Positions 34,720 through 43,573 of a DNA stretch of 64,000 nucleotides are shown piece after piece. A program made the position numbers and the translations under genes. Each line of letters begins with the position of its first letter. Positions within the stretch are counted from its first letter, which is position 1. The stretch spans positions 2,542,001-2,606,000 of the forward strand of contig CP005974.1 in NCBI GenBank assembly GCA_000940995.1. The letters run 5' to 3'. This DNA comes from Photobacterium gaetbulicola Gung47. GTDB taxonomy: Bacteria > Pseudomonadota > Gammaproteobacteria > Enterobacterales > Vibrionaceae. The notes beneath the pieces are model-generated. The model did no database searches. It saw only the letters and a program-made list of their open reading frames with translations, and was not told the DNA's origin.

Positions 34720-35949
34720 ATGAAAAAACTACATAAAATCATCACCGCTACCACGCTGGCGATGAGCATGGCATCGGCTGCTTTCGCCTCGGAGCTGATT
34801 ATCAACTCAGATCAAGCCGACCCGGCGCCAAAGGCTGTCTTTGACAGTATGGTTGCCCAGTTTAAGCAGGAAAACCCAGATATTACCGTTAAATACAACC
34901 TGTATGACAAAGAAGCGTATAAAACGACGCTGCGCAACTGGTTGGTCACCTCCCCCCCCGATGTCGTGTTCTGGCATGCCGGTAACCGGATGAAGACCTT
35001 TGTCGACCGTGGTTTACTTGAAGATGTCAGTGACGTGTGGCAAGCCAACAACATGTACGAAGACTTCACCAGCACCATACCCGCCATGACGGTGAACGAC
35101 AAGCAGTGGGGGGTGCCATTTACTTACTACCAATGGGGGATTTACTACCGTAAAGATATCTTCGACAAATACGACATCAGCGAGCCCAAAACATGGGATG
35201 AATTCCTTACAGCGTCGGAAACGCTCAAACAAAACAACATTGCCCCTATCGCCATTGGAACGAAATACCTTTGGACCGCTGCCGGTTGGTTTGACTATAT
35301 CAACCTGCGCGTCAACGGGTTGGACTTCCATCTTGATCTAATGGATGGCAAAGTCCCTTACACTGATGAGCGGGTTCGCAATACCTTCAATACTTGGCGT
35401 GAGCTGATCGACAAAGGCTATTTCCTGGAAAACCATGCGGGTTACTCTTGGCAGGAAGCTCAGCCATTCTTGTACCGCGGCGAAGCAGCCATGTACTTGA
35501 TTGGTAATTTCATCACCCCTAACTTCCCAGAAGAGCTGGAAGGTAAAATGGGCTTTATGCAATTCCCAGCCATTGACCCAGAAATTGCAATGGCCGAAGA
35601 AGCCCCGATTGATACCATTCACATCCCAAGCAAGGCGAAGAACAAAGACAATGCTCGTAAGTTTCTAGCGTTTATCGCACGCGCTGAGAATCAAACAAAG
35701 ATGAACGAGGCACTGCTGCAGATCCCGACCAACAATAAGTCTACGGTCACTGACGATGTGTTCCTCAACAAAGGGATTGCCATGCTAAACAGCGCATCCG
35801 GTACGTCACAGTTCTACGACCGCGATACCGATCCGGCGATGGCCCAGGAAGGGATGAAAGCGTTCCAGGAGTTCATGGTTCACCCTGACCGCCTGGACCG
35901 AATCCTCAAGCGCCTGGAGCGAACCCGTGCTCGTACTTTCAACAAGTAA
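34720..35949 (+). CDS. sugar ABC transporter substrate-binding protein (family 1, LacE-like)
   Basis: 409 residues from the second of two adjacent ATGs (34720), which has better spacing to AAGGA; 34717 is possible. A signal peptide (MKKLHKIITATTLAMSMASAAFAS) precedes a family 1 sugar-binding fold (VKYNLYDKEAYKTTLRNWL; PPDVVFWHAGNRMKTFVDRG). Aromatic residues typical of oligosaccharide sites are plentiful. Context with LacZ and an alpha-galactosidase suggests a galacto-oligosaccharide ligand. Eight C in a row occur near 34952. Confidence 0.9.
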   Translation: MKKLHKIITATTLAMSMASAAFASELIINSDQADPAPKAVFDSMVAQFKQENPDITVKYNLYDKEAYKTTLRNWLVTSPPDVVFWHAGNRMKTFVDRGLLEDVSDVWQANNMYEDFTSTIPAMTVNDKQWGVPFTYYQWGIYYRKDIFDKYDISEPKTWDEFLTASETLKQNNIAPIAIGTKYLWTAAGWFDYINLRVNGLDFHLDLMDGKVPYTDERVRNTFNTWRELIDKGYFLENHAGYSWQEAQPFLYRGEAAMYLIGNFITPNFPEELEGKMGFMQFPAIDPEIAMAEEAPIDTIHIPSKAKNKDNARKFLAFIARAENQTKMNEALLQIPTNNKSTVTDDVFLNKGIAMLNSASGTSQFYDRDTDPAMAQEGMKAFQEFMVHPDRLDRILKRLERTRARTFNK

Positions 35950-36190
35950 CTGATAGTGGTGAAATCGATACCACTCCAGTAAAAATGCGGTGTTTTGGTT
36001 TTTGATTCCATTCAAGGAGTTTCACATATTACTTGAATTCACACCAATAGCTGACGTATTCTGTGACTATTGTGATTCAAAGTGAAACGTTATCCTTGGG
36101 TTCCTAACTCAAAACACTCATAGATAGCTTCTTTGCTTGGCTTACCGAGCAATCTGTACTGCTTGGGAAAGAAGTTTGTTTCCATTGATC

Positions 36191-36229
36191 AAAAAAGCCC
36201 AACCCATTGTTTTGTTGGGCTTTTTATTT
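36191..36229 (+). terminator. Rho-independent terminator after the ABC importer genes
   Basis: Stem AAAAAGCCCAAC / GTTGGGCTTTTT with a 10-nt loop and a T-rich tail. It makes the porin operon a separate transcript. Confidence 0.88.
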
Positions 36230-36329
36230 CTCTCCATTTGCGTCCGCCCCTTCTATGTAATCGTTTCCGGATCATAAATGCCACCCTGTGTGCATTTTCC
36301 CAGCAAAAACCGCCAAAAAACACCGTTAA

Positions 36330-36345
36330 TGTGAGCTAAATTACA
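36330..36345 (+). promoter_or_regulatory. CRP site before lamB
   Basis: TGTGA-GCTAAA-TTACA matches 9 of 10 consensus positions of TGTGA-N6-TCACA, with flanking AAT and ATTT also fitting. It is 66 nt ahead of the operator. Confidence 0.7.
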
Positions 36346-36395
36346 ATTTCATTAATTGCCTTGCCTTTTATGAACAAAATACGCCACACCTCACT

Positions 36396-36407
36396 GTAAA
36401 CGTTTCC
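36396..36407. promoter_or_regulatory. LacI-family operator before lamB
   Basis: GTAAACGTTTCC followed by AGAGCGA, nearly identical over 17 bp to the site at 32501; 69 nt before the porin start. Confidence 0.75.
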
Positions 36408-36464
36408 AGAGCGATGCTAGGATCGCTCTTGAGTTAGGACCCATACATAAAAAAACAAAATGAT

Positions 36465-36476
36465 GGAGACGTTTCA
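36465..36476. promoter_or_regulatory. degenerate operator overlapping the lamB ribosome site
   Basis: GGAGACGTTTCA matches 10 of 12 positions of the regulon palindrome and includes both the GGAG ribosome site and the first base of the start codon. It could be a second repressor contact or chance. Confidence 0.4.
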
Positions 36477-37723
36477 TGAAACAGAAGATGCTAGCAAAAG
36501 CAGTCGGCATAGCACTGGTAATGGCCCCACTAGCCAGCCAAGCGGCAGTAGAGAACATTCAATATTTTGGCTATGCCAAATGGGGGAATATCTATACAGA
36601 CAATGATGACCATAATAATGGCAAAGGGGAACGTAACGACGTGATCCGCGCCAGCGAGGGTTATGGTAACTACCGCTTGGGTAACGAGCTTAACTGGTGG
36701 GAAGCTGGCCTAAAGGCCGATGTGTGGCAAGACGGTGATGCTTACTTCGATACCACCCTCTACCTGGGGAGTGGCGAGAGCTGGGGTGATGTCAGCATCA
36801 TCCAGATGTGGTCAGCCGGTCACGGCCTATTCGCATCACAGCCAAATGCCAAAGTGTGGGCCGGTGAGCGCTTTTACCGCCGTCACGAAGTGCACATGAT
36901 TGATATCAAGTACTGGGATACATCAAGCACCGGTATTGGTATCGAGGATTGGGATCTTGGCTTCGGTAGCGGCCACATTGCCTGGATGGCACCGAACTCC
37001 AGTGCTGATGGCCGCAGTTTGCATAACATCGATGCCCGTATCAGTGACATTGCTATCAGCGACACCGCCGATCTGACCTTCGGCTTGAACTACATTTTCA
37101 CCCAAAACTCTAGCTATGAAGAATCAGATATCACCACCTCTGGTGCCATGCTATCCGCGCTTTACCGCCAAGCTTGGGATTACGGCTCGAATACCTTTGC
37201 CTTCCAGTATGGTACCAATGCCCTTGCCGGTGGCCTGATGAGCGCCGAGGGTGGCTCCAACCGCAAATACAGCACAGGTGTTGAGCATGACGGTTATAGC
37301 TGGCGAGTCTTCAACTCTGGCGATCTGAACGTCAACGAAGATTTCCAAGTAATGTACTCCATCGCCTATCAGGACAAGAACCTAGATAACAACGATGGTG
37401 AGAAGTGGTTCAGTGTCGGTGCCCGTCCTCAGTACAGCTGGACAGATTACATGGCAACCGCTTTGGAAGTCGGTTACGAAACCGTCGAAGCACAAAACGG
37501 CGCCGGTACTAATGACATGTACAAAGTCACTGTTGCCCAGATGTTCCAGGCCGGTAAAGGCGTATGGGCTCGCCCTTCACTGCGTATTTTCGCCACCTAC
37601 TCCGAGAAGAACGACGAGTGGAACCGTGGTGGCGATACCTACGGCACAGCTATGCGTAACGCCAGCGGCAAGGACAGCGTTGACGAAGTGACCTTCGGCT
37701 TCAACGTCGAGACTTGGTGGTAA
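36476..37723 (+). CDS. LamB-type outer-membrane carbohydrate porin
   Basis: 415 residues. A signal peptide ends at SQAAVEN; the barrel starts with IQYFGYAKWGNIY and ends in aromatic NVETWW, as expected for an outer-membrane protein. Maltoporin-like stretches are seen (VWAGERFYRRHEVHMIDIKYWDTS). It admits oligosaccharides into the periplasm. Neighbours (galactoside importer, LacZ) suggest galactosides rather than maltodextrin. First gene of lamB-malM-lacZ. Confidence 0.9.
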   Translation: MKQKMLAKAVGIALVMAPLASQAAVENIQYFGYAKWGNIYTDNDDHNNGKGERNDVIRASEGYGNYRLGNELNWWEAGLKADVWQDGDAYFDTTLYLGSGESWGDVSIIQMWSAGHGLFASQPNAKVWAGERFYRRHEVHMIDIKYWDTSSTGIGIEDWDLGFGSGHIAWMAPNSSADGRSLHNIDARISDIAISDTADLTFGLNYIFTQNSSYEESDITTSGAMLSALYRQAWDYGSNTFAFQYGTNALAGGLMSAEGGSNRKYSTGVEHDGYSWRVFNSGDLNVNEDFQVMYSIAYQDKNLDNNDGEKWFSVGARPQYSWTDYMATALEVGYETVEAQNGAGTNDMYKVTVAQMFQAGKGVWARPSLRIFATYSEKNDEWNRGGDTYGTAMRNASGKDSVDEVTFGFNVETWW

Positions 37724-37753
37724 TAGCCCACTCTTGGGATTCTGACTAGAAAC

Positions 37754-37779
37754 GGTACAGGCCTGTTTGGGCCTGTACC
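37754..37779 (+). other. intercistronic hairpin after lamB
   Basis: Perfect 10-bp stem GGTACAGGCC / GGCCTGTACC with a 6-nt loop, 30 nt after the porin stop and without a U-tract. It probably stabilises the abundant porin message or dampens expression of the genes behind it. Confidence 0.65.
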
Positions 37780-37792
37780 CTAAGGAAAAAGC

Positions 37793-38713
37793 ATGAAGAA
37801 GAATCAGTTAGCGACCATTCTGCTTGGCCTGAGCCTAACCGCTTGCAGCAGTATTCCAGACACGGCACTCAATACCGTTCTTAACCAATCGGCTTGCTGT
37901 GAATCTTTTGCTACGCTATCAATCCAACCGTTGACAATAAATAGCCAACAGTATGTGATTCTCGATGGCAATGGCCAGACCCTCCCTATTGCCAATAATG
38001 GCAATGAGGGATCAGACCGCTCGCCTGCCAAAGCTTATGGCTTGCCGCAAACGGCTGCTCCTTTCATGCTGACAGTCAGTGCCCCGATTAACAACAACCA
38101 AGTCATCGCCCCGGCAATAGCCATCTATGACGATCAATGGCAGCTGGTCGAGCAGCACACCACTGAAGATTTTCATTACTTCACCGGTAGCCTGGGCGGT
38201 CTCGAGCGCATTGAAGGTAAGTTTATCCTCAGCACTCAACTTAACAACATGGCTTACATGGTGATCCAGCACGATCCTCAGCAAATTGGTAATCAGCTAG
38301 AACGGATCCACCCAGAACAGGAATTTGCCGAGTCACAGAACATTATCGGCAATAAACGTCTTCCGCTTTATGCCACCTTGGCGCCAGTTGGCGTGGTTGA
38401 AATTACCACACAGCAGCATTTCGGCAATCCTGTGGTAGACCTACTTTCAAGCCTAACGGCGAAACAGGCCTCGGCGGCTGCAGTATCAAAGACTGCACCT
38501 AGCAATGCATCCAATACTGCACCAGAGCCGATTTCAGCAACACCCAAACAGACTGCATCCGCTGACACACAGAGCTGGCACTATTTCAAGCAGCAAATTG
38601 ATGAAGCCATGAACAGCGGAAAACTCAAACACGCCGTTGATTGGGCGAACAAAGCCGAATCAGCCGGCCATCAACAGGCCAAAGATTATCTGTTGGACAC
38701 CTTGGCCCAATAA
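37793..38713 (+). CDS. MalM-like periplasmic lipoprotein
   Basis: 306 residues with a lipoprotein signal (lipobox LTACSS, Cys at about 18). The central part follows the MalM family (periplasmic protein of the maltose operon), including beta-sheet-rich SAPINNNQVIAPAIAIYDDQW. An Ala/Thr/Pro-rich linker (about 220-260) leads to a C-terminal helical segment (WHYFKQQIDEAMNSGKLKHA) like a tetratricopeptide unit. The role of MalM is poorly known; linkage to the porin suggests help with oligosaccharide passage. Confidence 0.8.
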   Translation: MKKNQLATILLGLSLTACSSIPDTALNTVLNQSACCESFATLSIQPLTINSQQYVILDGNGQTLPIANNGNEGSDRSPAKAYGLPQTAAPFMLTVSAPINNNQVIAPAIAIYDDQWQLVEQHTTEDFHYFTGSLGGLERIEGKFILSTQLNNMAYMVIQHDPQQIGNQLERIHPEQEFAESQNIIGNKRLPLYATLAPVGVVEITTQQHFGNPVVDLLSSLTAKQASAAAVSKTAPSNASNTAPEPISATPKQTASADTQSWHYFKQQIDEAMNSGKLKHAVDWANKAESAGHQQAKDYLLDTLAQ

Positions 38714-38836
38714 TCGTCCAGGGTGAATTAACCAGAAAGACACAAAGAATAACTCGCCGCAGGGCCAACCTATCGCCGTGCGGCACAGCCACTACAATTT
38801 TCAAGATTACGTAAGATCACTATAAGTAGGATAACG

Positions 38837-41800
38837 ATGACGGCATTTTCAAACATTATTCAGCGCCGAGACTGGGAAAACCCTCAGTCAGTGAACATCC
38901 ATTGTTTGTCTGCGCACAGCCCACTGGCCAGCTACCGTGACATTGAAAGTGCACGCGACGCAAAAAATGCCCAGCGCCAGTCATTGAACGGCGAATGGAA
39001 ATTCAAGCTATTCGATGCCCCGGAGCAAGTGGACGGCGAGTTCGTGACGCCTAGCTTCAATGATCAGGCTTGGGACAATACTCCGGTACCGTCTAACTGG
39101 CAGCTACAAGGCTATGACAAGCCGATTTATGCCAACGTCAAATACCCGTTTGAAGTGAATCCGCCTTTCGTCCCGAAAGACAACCCAACAGGCTGCTACC
39201 GTACCAGCTTTGAGCTTCAAGAAAGCCAGCTCACAGAAACCCACCGTATTATCTTCGATGGTGTTAACTCTGCTTTTCATTTGTGGTGTAACGGCCATTG
39301 GGTCGGTTACAGCCAAGACAGCCGCTTGCCTGCAGAATTCGATCTTTCCCAGTACCTTGTGGCTGGCGACAATACCCTCGCGGTGATGGTGATCCGCTGG
39401 AGTGACGGCAGCTACCTCGAAGATCAGGACATGTGGTGGCTTAGCGGCATCTTCCGTGATGTTACCCTGCTGACCAAACCTTCGCAGTGCATTGAAGATG
39501 TCTTTATCACACCGGATCTGGATGCCTGCTATCGTGACGGCAGCTTGACGGTTGTTACCCATATCAATGCCACTGCTGAGCATCAGGTGCAGATCCAACT
39601 GTTTGATGGTGAGCAGACAATCACCGAGCCCGTGATTGACCGTCCGAATAACCGCCGTATCGACGAGCGCGGTAGCTACAACGATGTCGTATTCCAAACA
39701 CTGTCGGTACGTGAGCCGAAGCTCTGGAGTGCCGAGACACCCAACCTATACCGCTGCGTCGTCTCTTTGCTTGATGCCGATGGCAACCACATTGAAAGTG
39801 AAGCTTATCAAGTTGGTTTCCGTAAAGTCGAAACCATCGGCGGCCAGCTTTGCCTCAACGGCAGGCCTCTGCTGATCCGGGGCGTCAACCGCCACGAGCA
39901 CCACCCAGAGCTTGGCCATGTGATGACTGAAGCAGATATGATCAAAGATATCTGCCTGATGAAACAGTATAACTTTAATGCCGTCCGTACCGCCCACTAC
40001 CCGAATCACCCGCGTTGGTACGAGCTGTGTGACCAGTACGGTTTGTATGTGTGTGACGAAGCCAACATCGAAACCCACGGCATGGAGCCGATGAACCGCC
40101 TGTCTGCCGACCCGATGTGGGCACACGCTTACATGAGCCGCTACACCCAAATGGTACAGCGCGACAAAAACCACCCTTCCATCATCATCTGGTCACTGGG
40201 CAATGAATCCGGCCACGGCAGCAACCACAATGCCATGTATGCCTGGTCGAAGAATTATGACCCGTCTCGTCCGGTACAGTATGAGGGCGGCGGCTCCGAT
40301 ACGACCGCAACCGATATCATTGCCCCTATGTATGCCCGAGTAAACACCACGATTGCTGATGAAGCGGTGCCAAAGTGGTCAATCAAGAAGTGGGTATCCC
40401 TACCTAATGAGAACCGCCCATTGATTTTGTGTGAGTATGCCCACGCCATGGGTAACAGCCTAGGCAGTTTCAACGATTACTGGGACGCTTTCCGAGACTA
40501 CCCTCGCCTGCAAGGCGGCTTTATCTGGGATTGGGTTGATCAGGGGATCAGCAAGTTTGATGACAAAGGCGAGCACTTCTGGGCCTATGGCGGCGATTTT
40601 GGCGATACCATCAATGACCGCCAGTTCTGTATCAACGGGTTGGTGTTCCCAGACAGAACCCCGCACCCAACGCTGGAAGAAGCCAAACACTGCCAACGCA
40701 TGATCACCGTCAAGCTAGATAGCGAGGAGCAACTGGCCAACTGTGTCGCGTATACCCTGACAGTGACCAACGAGAATTTGTTCCGTGCCACCGACAACGA
40801 GCAATTGAAATGGTCACTGCTTGAAGATGGCCGTATCATTGCTTCTGGTGAGCAGCAACTGGCTGTTCCAGCAGATAGCCAGAAGACCCTCTGCATCGAT
40901 ATTGACATCAAACCTCGTGCTGGTGCGGTATACCACCTCAATATCGATATTGCACTGCGTGAGTCAACACCATGGGCAGAAGCCGGACACACTGTCGCCA
41001 GCGAACAGTTTGCTGTGACTAACCGCAACTCCCTGGCCTACCCAAGCTTCAATCAAAGCCAAGTGCCTGTTGCAACTGAGAACGACTGCAGCATTTTGGT
41101 CAGCAGTGACGATGGCAAGCACCACTGGCGCTGGGACAAAACCAGCGGCCTGCTGGAACAATGGACAGTCGAAGGTAAAGAACAGCTTGTATCTTCACCT
41201 GTGGATAATTTCTTCCGCGCCCCGCTAGATAATGACATTGGTGTGAGTGAGGTTGATTTCGTTGACCCTAATGCCTGGGTATGCCGCTGGGATGCAGCCG
41301 GAATCGGCCAATGGGACCGCGAATGTGTCGATTGCCATGTCAATACCCTTAGCGACCACGTCGTCGTCACTGCAACGTTCGTGTATACCTTCAACGGCAA
41401 TGTACAAGCAATCACCGTTTGGACTTACACCTTGGACAGCCAAGGCCAAACCCTGTTGGATGTTTCAGTTAAACTGGCTGATGAGCTTCCGCCTATGCCC
41501 CGTATTGGTCTAGAGCTAGCACTGCCGCTACAGCAAGAGCAGCAATACATTGAGTGGCGCGGATTGGGTCCATTCGAAAACTACCCAGACAGATTGTCGG
41601 GGGCACGTTTTGGTCAATACACCGAAACCCTGAGCGATATGCACACCCCATATATCTTCCCAACAGATAATGGGCTGCGCTGTGGCTGTAACTCGCTGTC
41701 TATCGGTAGTTTGAATATCACTGGTGAGTTCCAGTTCAGCGTCAGCCGTTACAGCCAGCAGCAACTGGCTGAAGCGAAACACACCAACGAGCTCGAGGCC

Positions 41801-41941
41801 GAGCAGCAAATCTACCTTCGCGTAGACCACCAGCATATGGGCGTCGGCGGTGACGATTCCTGGAGCCCGAGTGTTCATGAGGAATTCAAGTTGACCGGCA
41901 AGCAATATGCCTACAGCCTGGCTCTTGTGATTGCTGATTAA
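38837..41941 (+). CDS. lacZ: beta-galactosidase LacZ, GH2 family
   Basis: 1034 residues, matching E. coli LacZ in length and domain order: jelly-roll (about 45-220), Ig-like domains, TIM barrel (about 330-620) and the C-terminal beta-sandwich. Catalytic acid/base E457 (WSLGNESGHG) and nucleophile E533 (ILCEYAHAMGNS) are both present, as is the substrate-binding RTAHYPNHPRWYELCDQYG. Cytoplasmic, it splits lactose and other beta-galactosides. It lies 123 nt after malM without an operator of its own, so it is probably read from the porin promoter. Confidence 0.96.
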   Translation: MTAFSNIIQRRDWENPQSVNIHCLSAHSPLASYRDIESARDAKNAQRQSLNGEWKFKLFDAPEQVDGEFVTPSFNDQAWDNTPVPSNWQLQGYDKPIYANVKYPFEVNPPFVPKDNPTGCYRTSFELQESQLTETHRIIFDGVNSAFHLWCNGHWVGYSQDSRLPAEFDLSQYLVAGDNTLAVMVIRWSDGSYLEDQDMWWLSGIFRDVTLLTKPSQCIEDVFITPDLDACYRDGSLTVVTHINATAEHQVQIQLFDGEQTITEPVIDRPNNRRIDERGSYNDVVFQTLSVREPKLWSAETPNLYRCVVSLLDADGNHIESEAYQVGFRKVETIGGQLCLNGRPLLIRGVNRHEHHPELGHVMTEADMIKDICLMKQYNFNAVRTAHYPNHPRWYELCDQYGLYVCDEANIETHGMEPMNRLSADPMWAHAYMSRYTQMVQRDKNHPSIIIWSLGNESGHGSNHNAMYAWSKNYDPSRPVQYEGGGSDTTATDIIAPMYARVNTTIADEAVPKWSIKKWVSLPNENRPLILCEYAHAMGNSLGSFNDYWDAFRDYPRLQGGFIWDWVDQGISKFDDKGEHFWAYGGDFGDTINDRQFCINGLVFPDRTPHPTLEEAKHCQRMITVKLDSEEQLANCVAYTLTVTNENLFRATDNEQLKWSLLEDGRIIASGEQQLAVPADSQKTLCIDIDIKPRAGAVYHLNIDIALRESTPWAEAGHTVASEQFAVTNRNSLAYPSFNQSQVPVATENDCSILVSSDDGKHHWRWDKTSGLLEQWTVEGKEQLVSSPVDNFFRAPLDNDIGVSEVDFVDPNAWVCRWDAAGIGQWDRECVDCHVNTLSDHVVVTATFVYTFNGNVQAITVWTYTLDSQGQTLLDVSVKLADELPPMPRIGLELALPLQQEQQYIEWRGLGPFENYPDRLSGARFGQYTETLSDMHTPYIFPTDNGLRCGCNSLSIGSLNITGEFQFSVSRYSQQQLAEAKHTNELEAEQQIYLRVDHQHMGVGGDDSWSPSVHEEFKLTGKQYAYSLALVIAD

Positions 41942-41973
41942 GCGATTCTTATATTCTCGCGATTAACTAACCC

Positions 41974-42007
41974 GTGCCGCCTTGGCTCCCCCTCAAGGTG
42001 GCATTTT
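41974..42007 (+). terminator. Rho-independent terminator after lacZ
   Basis: TGCCGCCTTG / CAAGGTGGCA stem (one G-U pair) with a 9-nt loop, followed by TTTT. Confidence 0.82.
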
Positions 42008-42211
42008 TCCACCTACAATTGCCAATACAGCGTTATTCTTCATGGCACACCAGCCTCATCCTGACTGACCTGCCTATAAATTAGCCGCCTGCCTTTTCGT
42101 TAAGTGACTCACCTTACAATAATTAATTCAGCCCATGAAAAAACATTGGCGGGATTTGTTTTATTCCTCCAACCATTGTTTAATGAGCCAGCAGTAAAGA
42201 AAGAGGGCTCT

Positions 42212-43216
42212 ATGGCTACCATCAAGGATGTCGCGAAAGAAGCGGGCGTTTCCGTCGCCACGACTTCACGGGTGATCAACAACGCACCACACACCAGTGA
42301 GACGGCAATCAAGGCCGTGAAAGCCGCAATGGCAAAACTCGGCTACCGGCCAAACGCCAACGCAAGGGCTCTTGTCAGTAAGTCGACCAACACCATCGGC
42401 GTTTTGGTCAATGATGTTTCCGCGCCCTTCTTCGGTACCATGGTCAAAGCCATCGATACCATTGCCAATCAGCATGAGAAACAACTACTTATCGGTAGCG
42501 GCTACCACGACGCCGTGAAAGAGCGCAACGCCATTAACCTGCTGATCAACAGCCGCTGTGAATCCTTAGTGATCCACAGTAAAGGATTGGACGATCAAGA
42601 ACTCATCGGCTTAGCCAACGAAATACCAGGGCTGGTCATTATTAACCGCATCGTACCGCAAATCGCCTCGCGCTGTATTGCGCTCGATAACCGCAAGGGC
42701 TCCTACCTTGCCACCGAATACCTTATTCGCCATGGTCATAAGCACATCGGTTACCTCTGCTCTAGCCATGACATTGAAGATGCCAGGGATCGTAAGGCCG
42801 GCTACCTTGAAGCGCTGAAAGATCATGGTTTGGAAGCTAACGAGGAATACATTGAGTACGGTGAGCCGGATGAACTGGGCGGCGAGTATGCCATGACCAA
42901 CCTGCTGTCCAAGAACCTCCCCGTAACAGCTGTGGCCACCTACAACGACTACATGGCGGCAGGCTGTTTGGCCGTACTGCACGAGAATAACTTGCGTATT
43001 CCGGAAGATATTTCGGTGATCGGTTTTGATGATGGCGATATTGCCCGTTATGTTCATCCAAAGCTCACTACCATCCGCTACCCTATCCAGGTTATGGCTG
43101 AGCAAGCAGCAAAATTATCACTGCAGCTTGCCAATGAAAAAAAAGATGCCACGCAAGCGAGGATGTACATGCCGACATTGGTGCGTCGTCTGTCCGTCGG
43201 GACCGCCCCTCTATAG
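42212..43216 (+). CDS. GalR-like LacI-family repressor, probable galactoside regulator
   Basis: 334 residues from the ATG at 42212 (AAAGAGGG ahead), giving the standard MATIKDVAKEAGVSVATTSRV helix-turn-helix and hinge RPNANARALVSK. The rest follows E. coli GalR (CIALDNRKGSYLATEYLIRHGHKHIGYLCSSH). The recognition helix reads SVATTSRV, where GalR has SVATVSRV. It directly follows lacZ and is a prime candidate for binding the GGAAACGTTTCC sites. A close paralogue lies at 53910. Confidence 0.9.
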   Translation: MATIKDVAKEAGVSVATTSRVINNAPHTSETAIKAVKAAMAKLGYRPNANARALVSKSTNTIGVLVNDVSAPFFGTMVKAIDTIANQHEKQLLIGSGYHDAVKERNAINLLINSRCESLVIHSKGLDDQELIGLANEIPGLVIINRIVPQIASRCIALDNRKGSYLATEYLIRHGHKHIGYLCSSHDIEDARDRKAGYLEALKDHGLEANEEYIEYGEPDELGGEYAMTNLLSKNLPVTAVATYNDYMAAGCLAVLHENNLRIPEDISVIGFDDGDIARYVHPKLTTIRYPIQVMAEQAAKLSLQLANEKKDATQARMYMPTLVRRLSVGTAPL

Positions 43217-43352
43217 CCCCATTGGCGGGGAGCCAATTCAGTATTGGTCTATATTGATACCCAGGTAACTTCAAGCTACTAGGGTATCCCCCCTTCACAT
43301 TCCCTGCGATTCCCCCTAGAATTGCCAGCCAATTTTGATTTGGTATGTAGAC

Positions 43353-43556
43353 ATGAACCGCAAGAAAAAAGTCATTGAGACGCAAAAGGCAAAAATCAAA
43401 AAGAAAAACGCCAAGATGCACCGCAGCAACAAGCCTCGCTACATCTCTAAAGCCGAGCGAGCCAAGATGGAAGCCGAAGAAGCCCAGCAGGCCGAGCAAT
43501 CAGCAGAGCAGAATCAAACCGTAGCGGTTGCTGAGAGCGAGAAGCCGACAGAGTAA
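43353..43556 (+). CDS. DUF2986 family small basic protein
   Basis: 67 residues from the ATG at 43353: MNRKKKVIETQKAKIKKKNA, then NKPRYISKAERAKMEAEEA and a Gln/Glu-rich tail. This is the pattern of DUF2986, a family found mainly in vibrios and relatives. It is highly charged with no membrane segment. The function is unknown; the basic front half could bind nucleic acid (inference only). The gene converges with punR, 17 nt away. Confidence 0.75.
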   Translation: MNRKKKVIETQKAKIKKKNAKMHRSNKPRYISKAERAKMEAEEAQQAEQSAEQNQTVAVAESEKPTE

Positions 43557-43573
43557 GCCTTCAATAATAGAGG

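Larger units (their letters stand above)
35950..36475. other. intergenic region with terminator and lamB promoter
   Basis: No gene supported. It holds the importer terminator (36191-36229), a half-matched operator GTAATCGTTTCC (36257-36268), a CRP site (36330-36345), an operator (36396-36407) and a degenerate one over the ribosome site (36465-36476). Confidence 0.6.

Noticed and set aside
39104..39697. 197-codon minus-strand reading frame inside lacZ
   Set aside because: Shadow of the lacZ coding frame; the real gene has both catalytic residues and full length.
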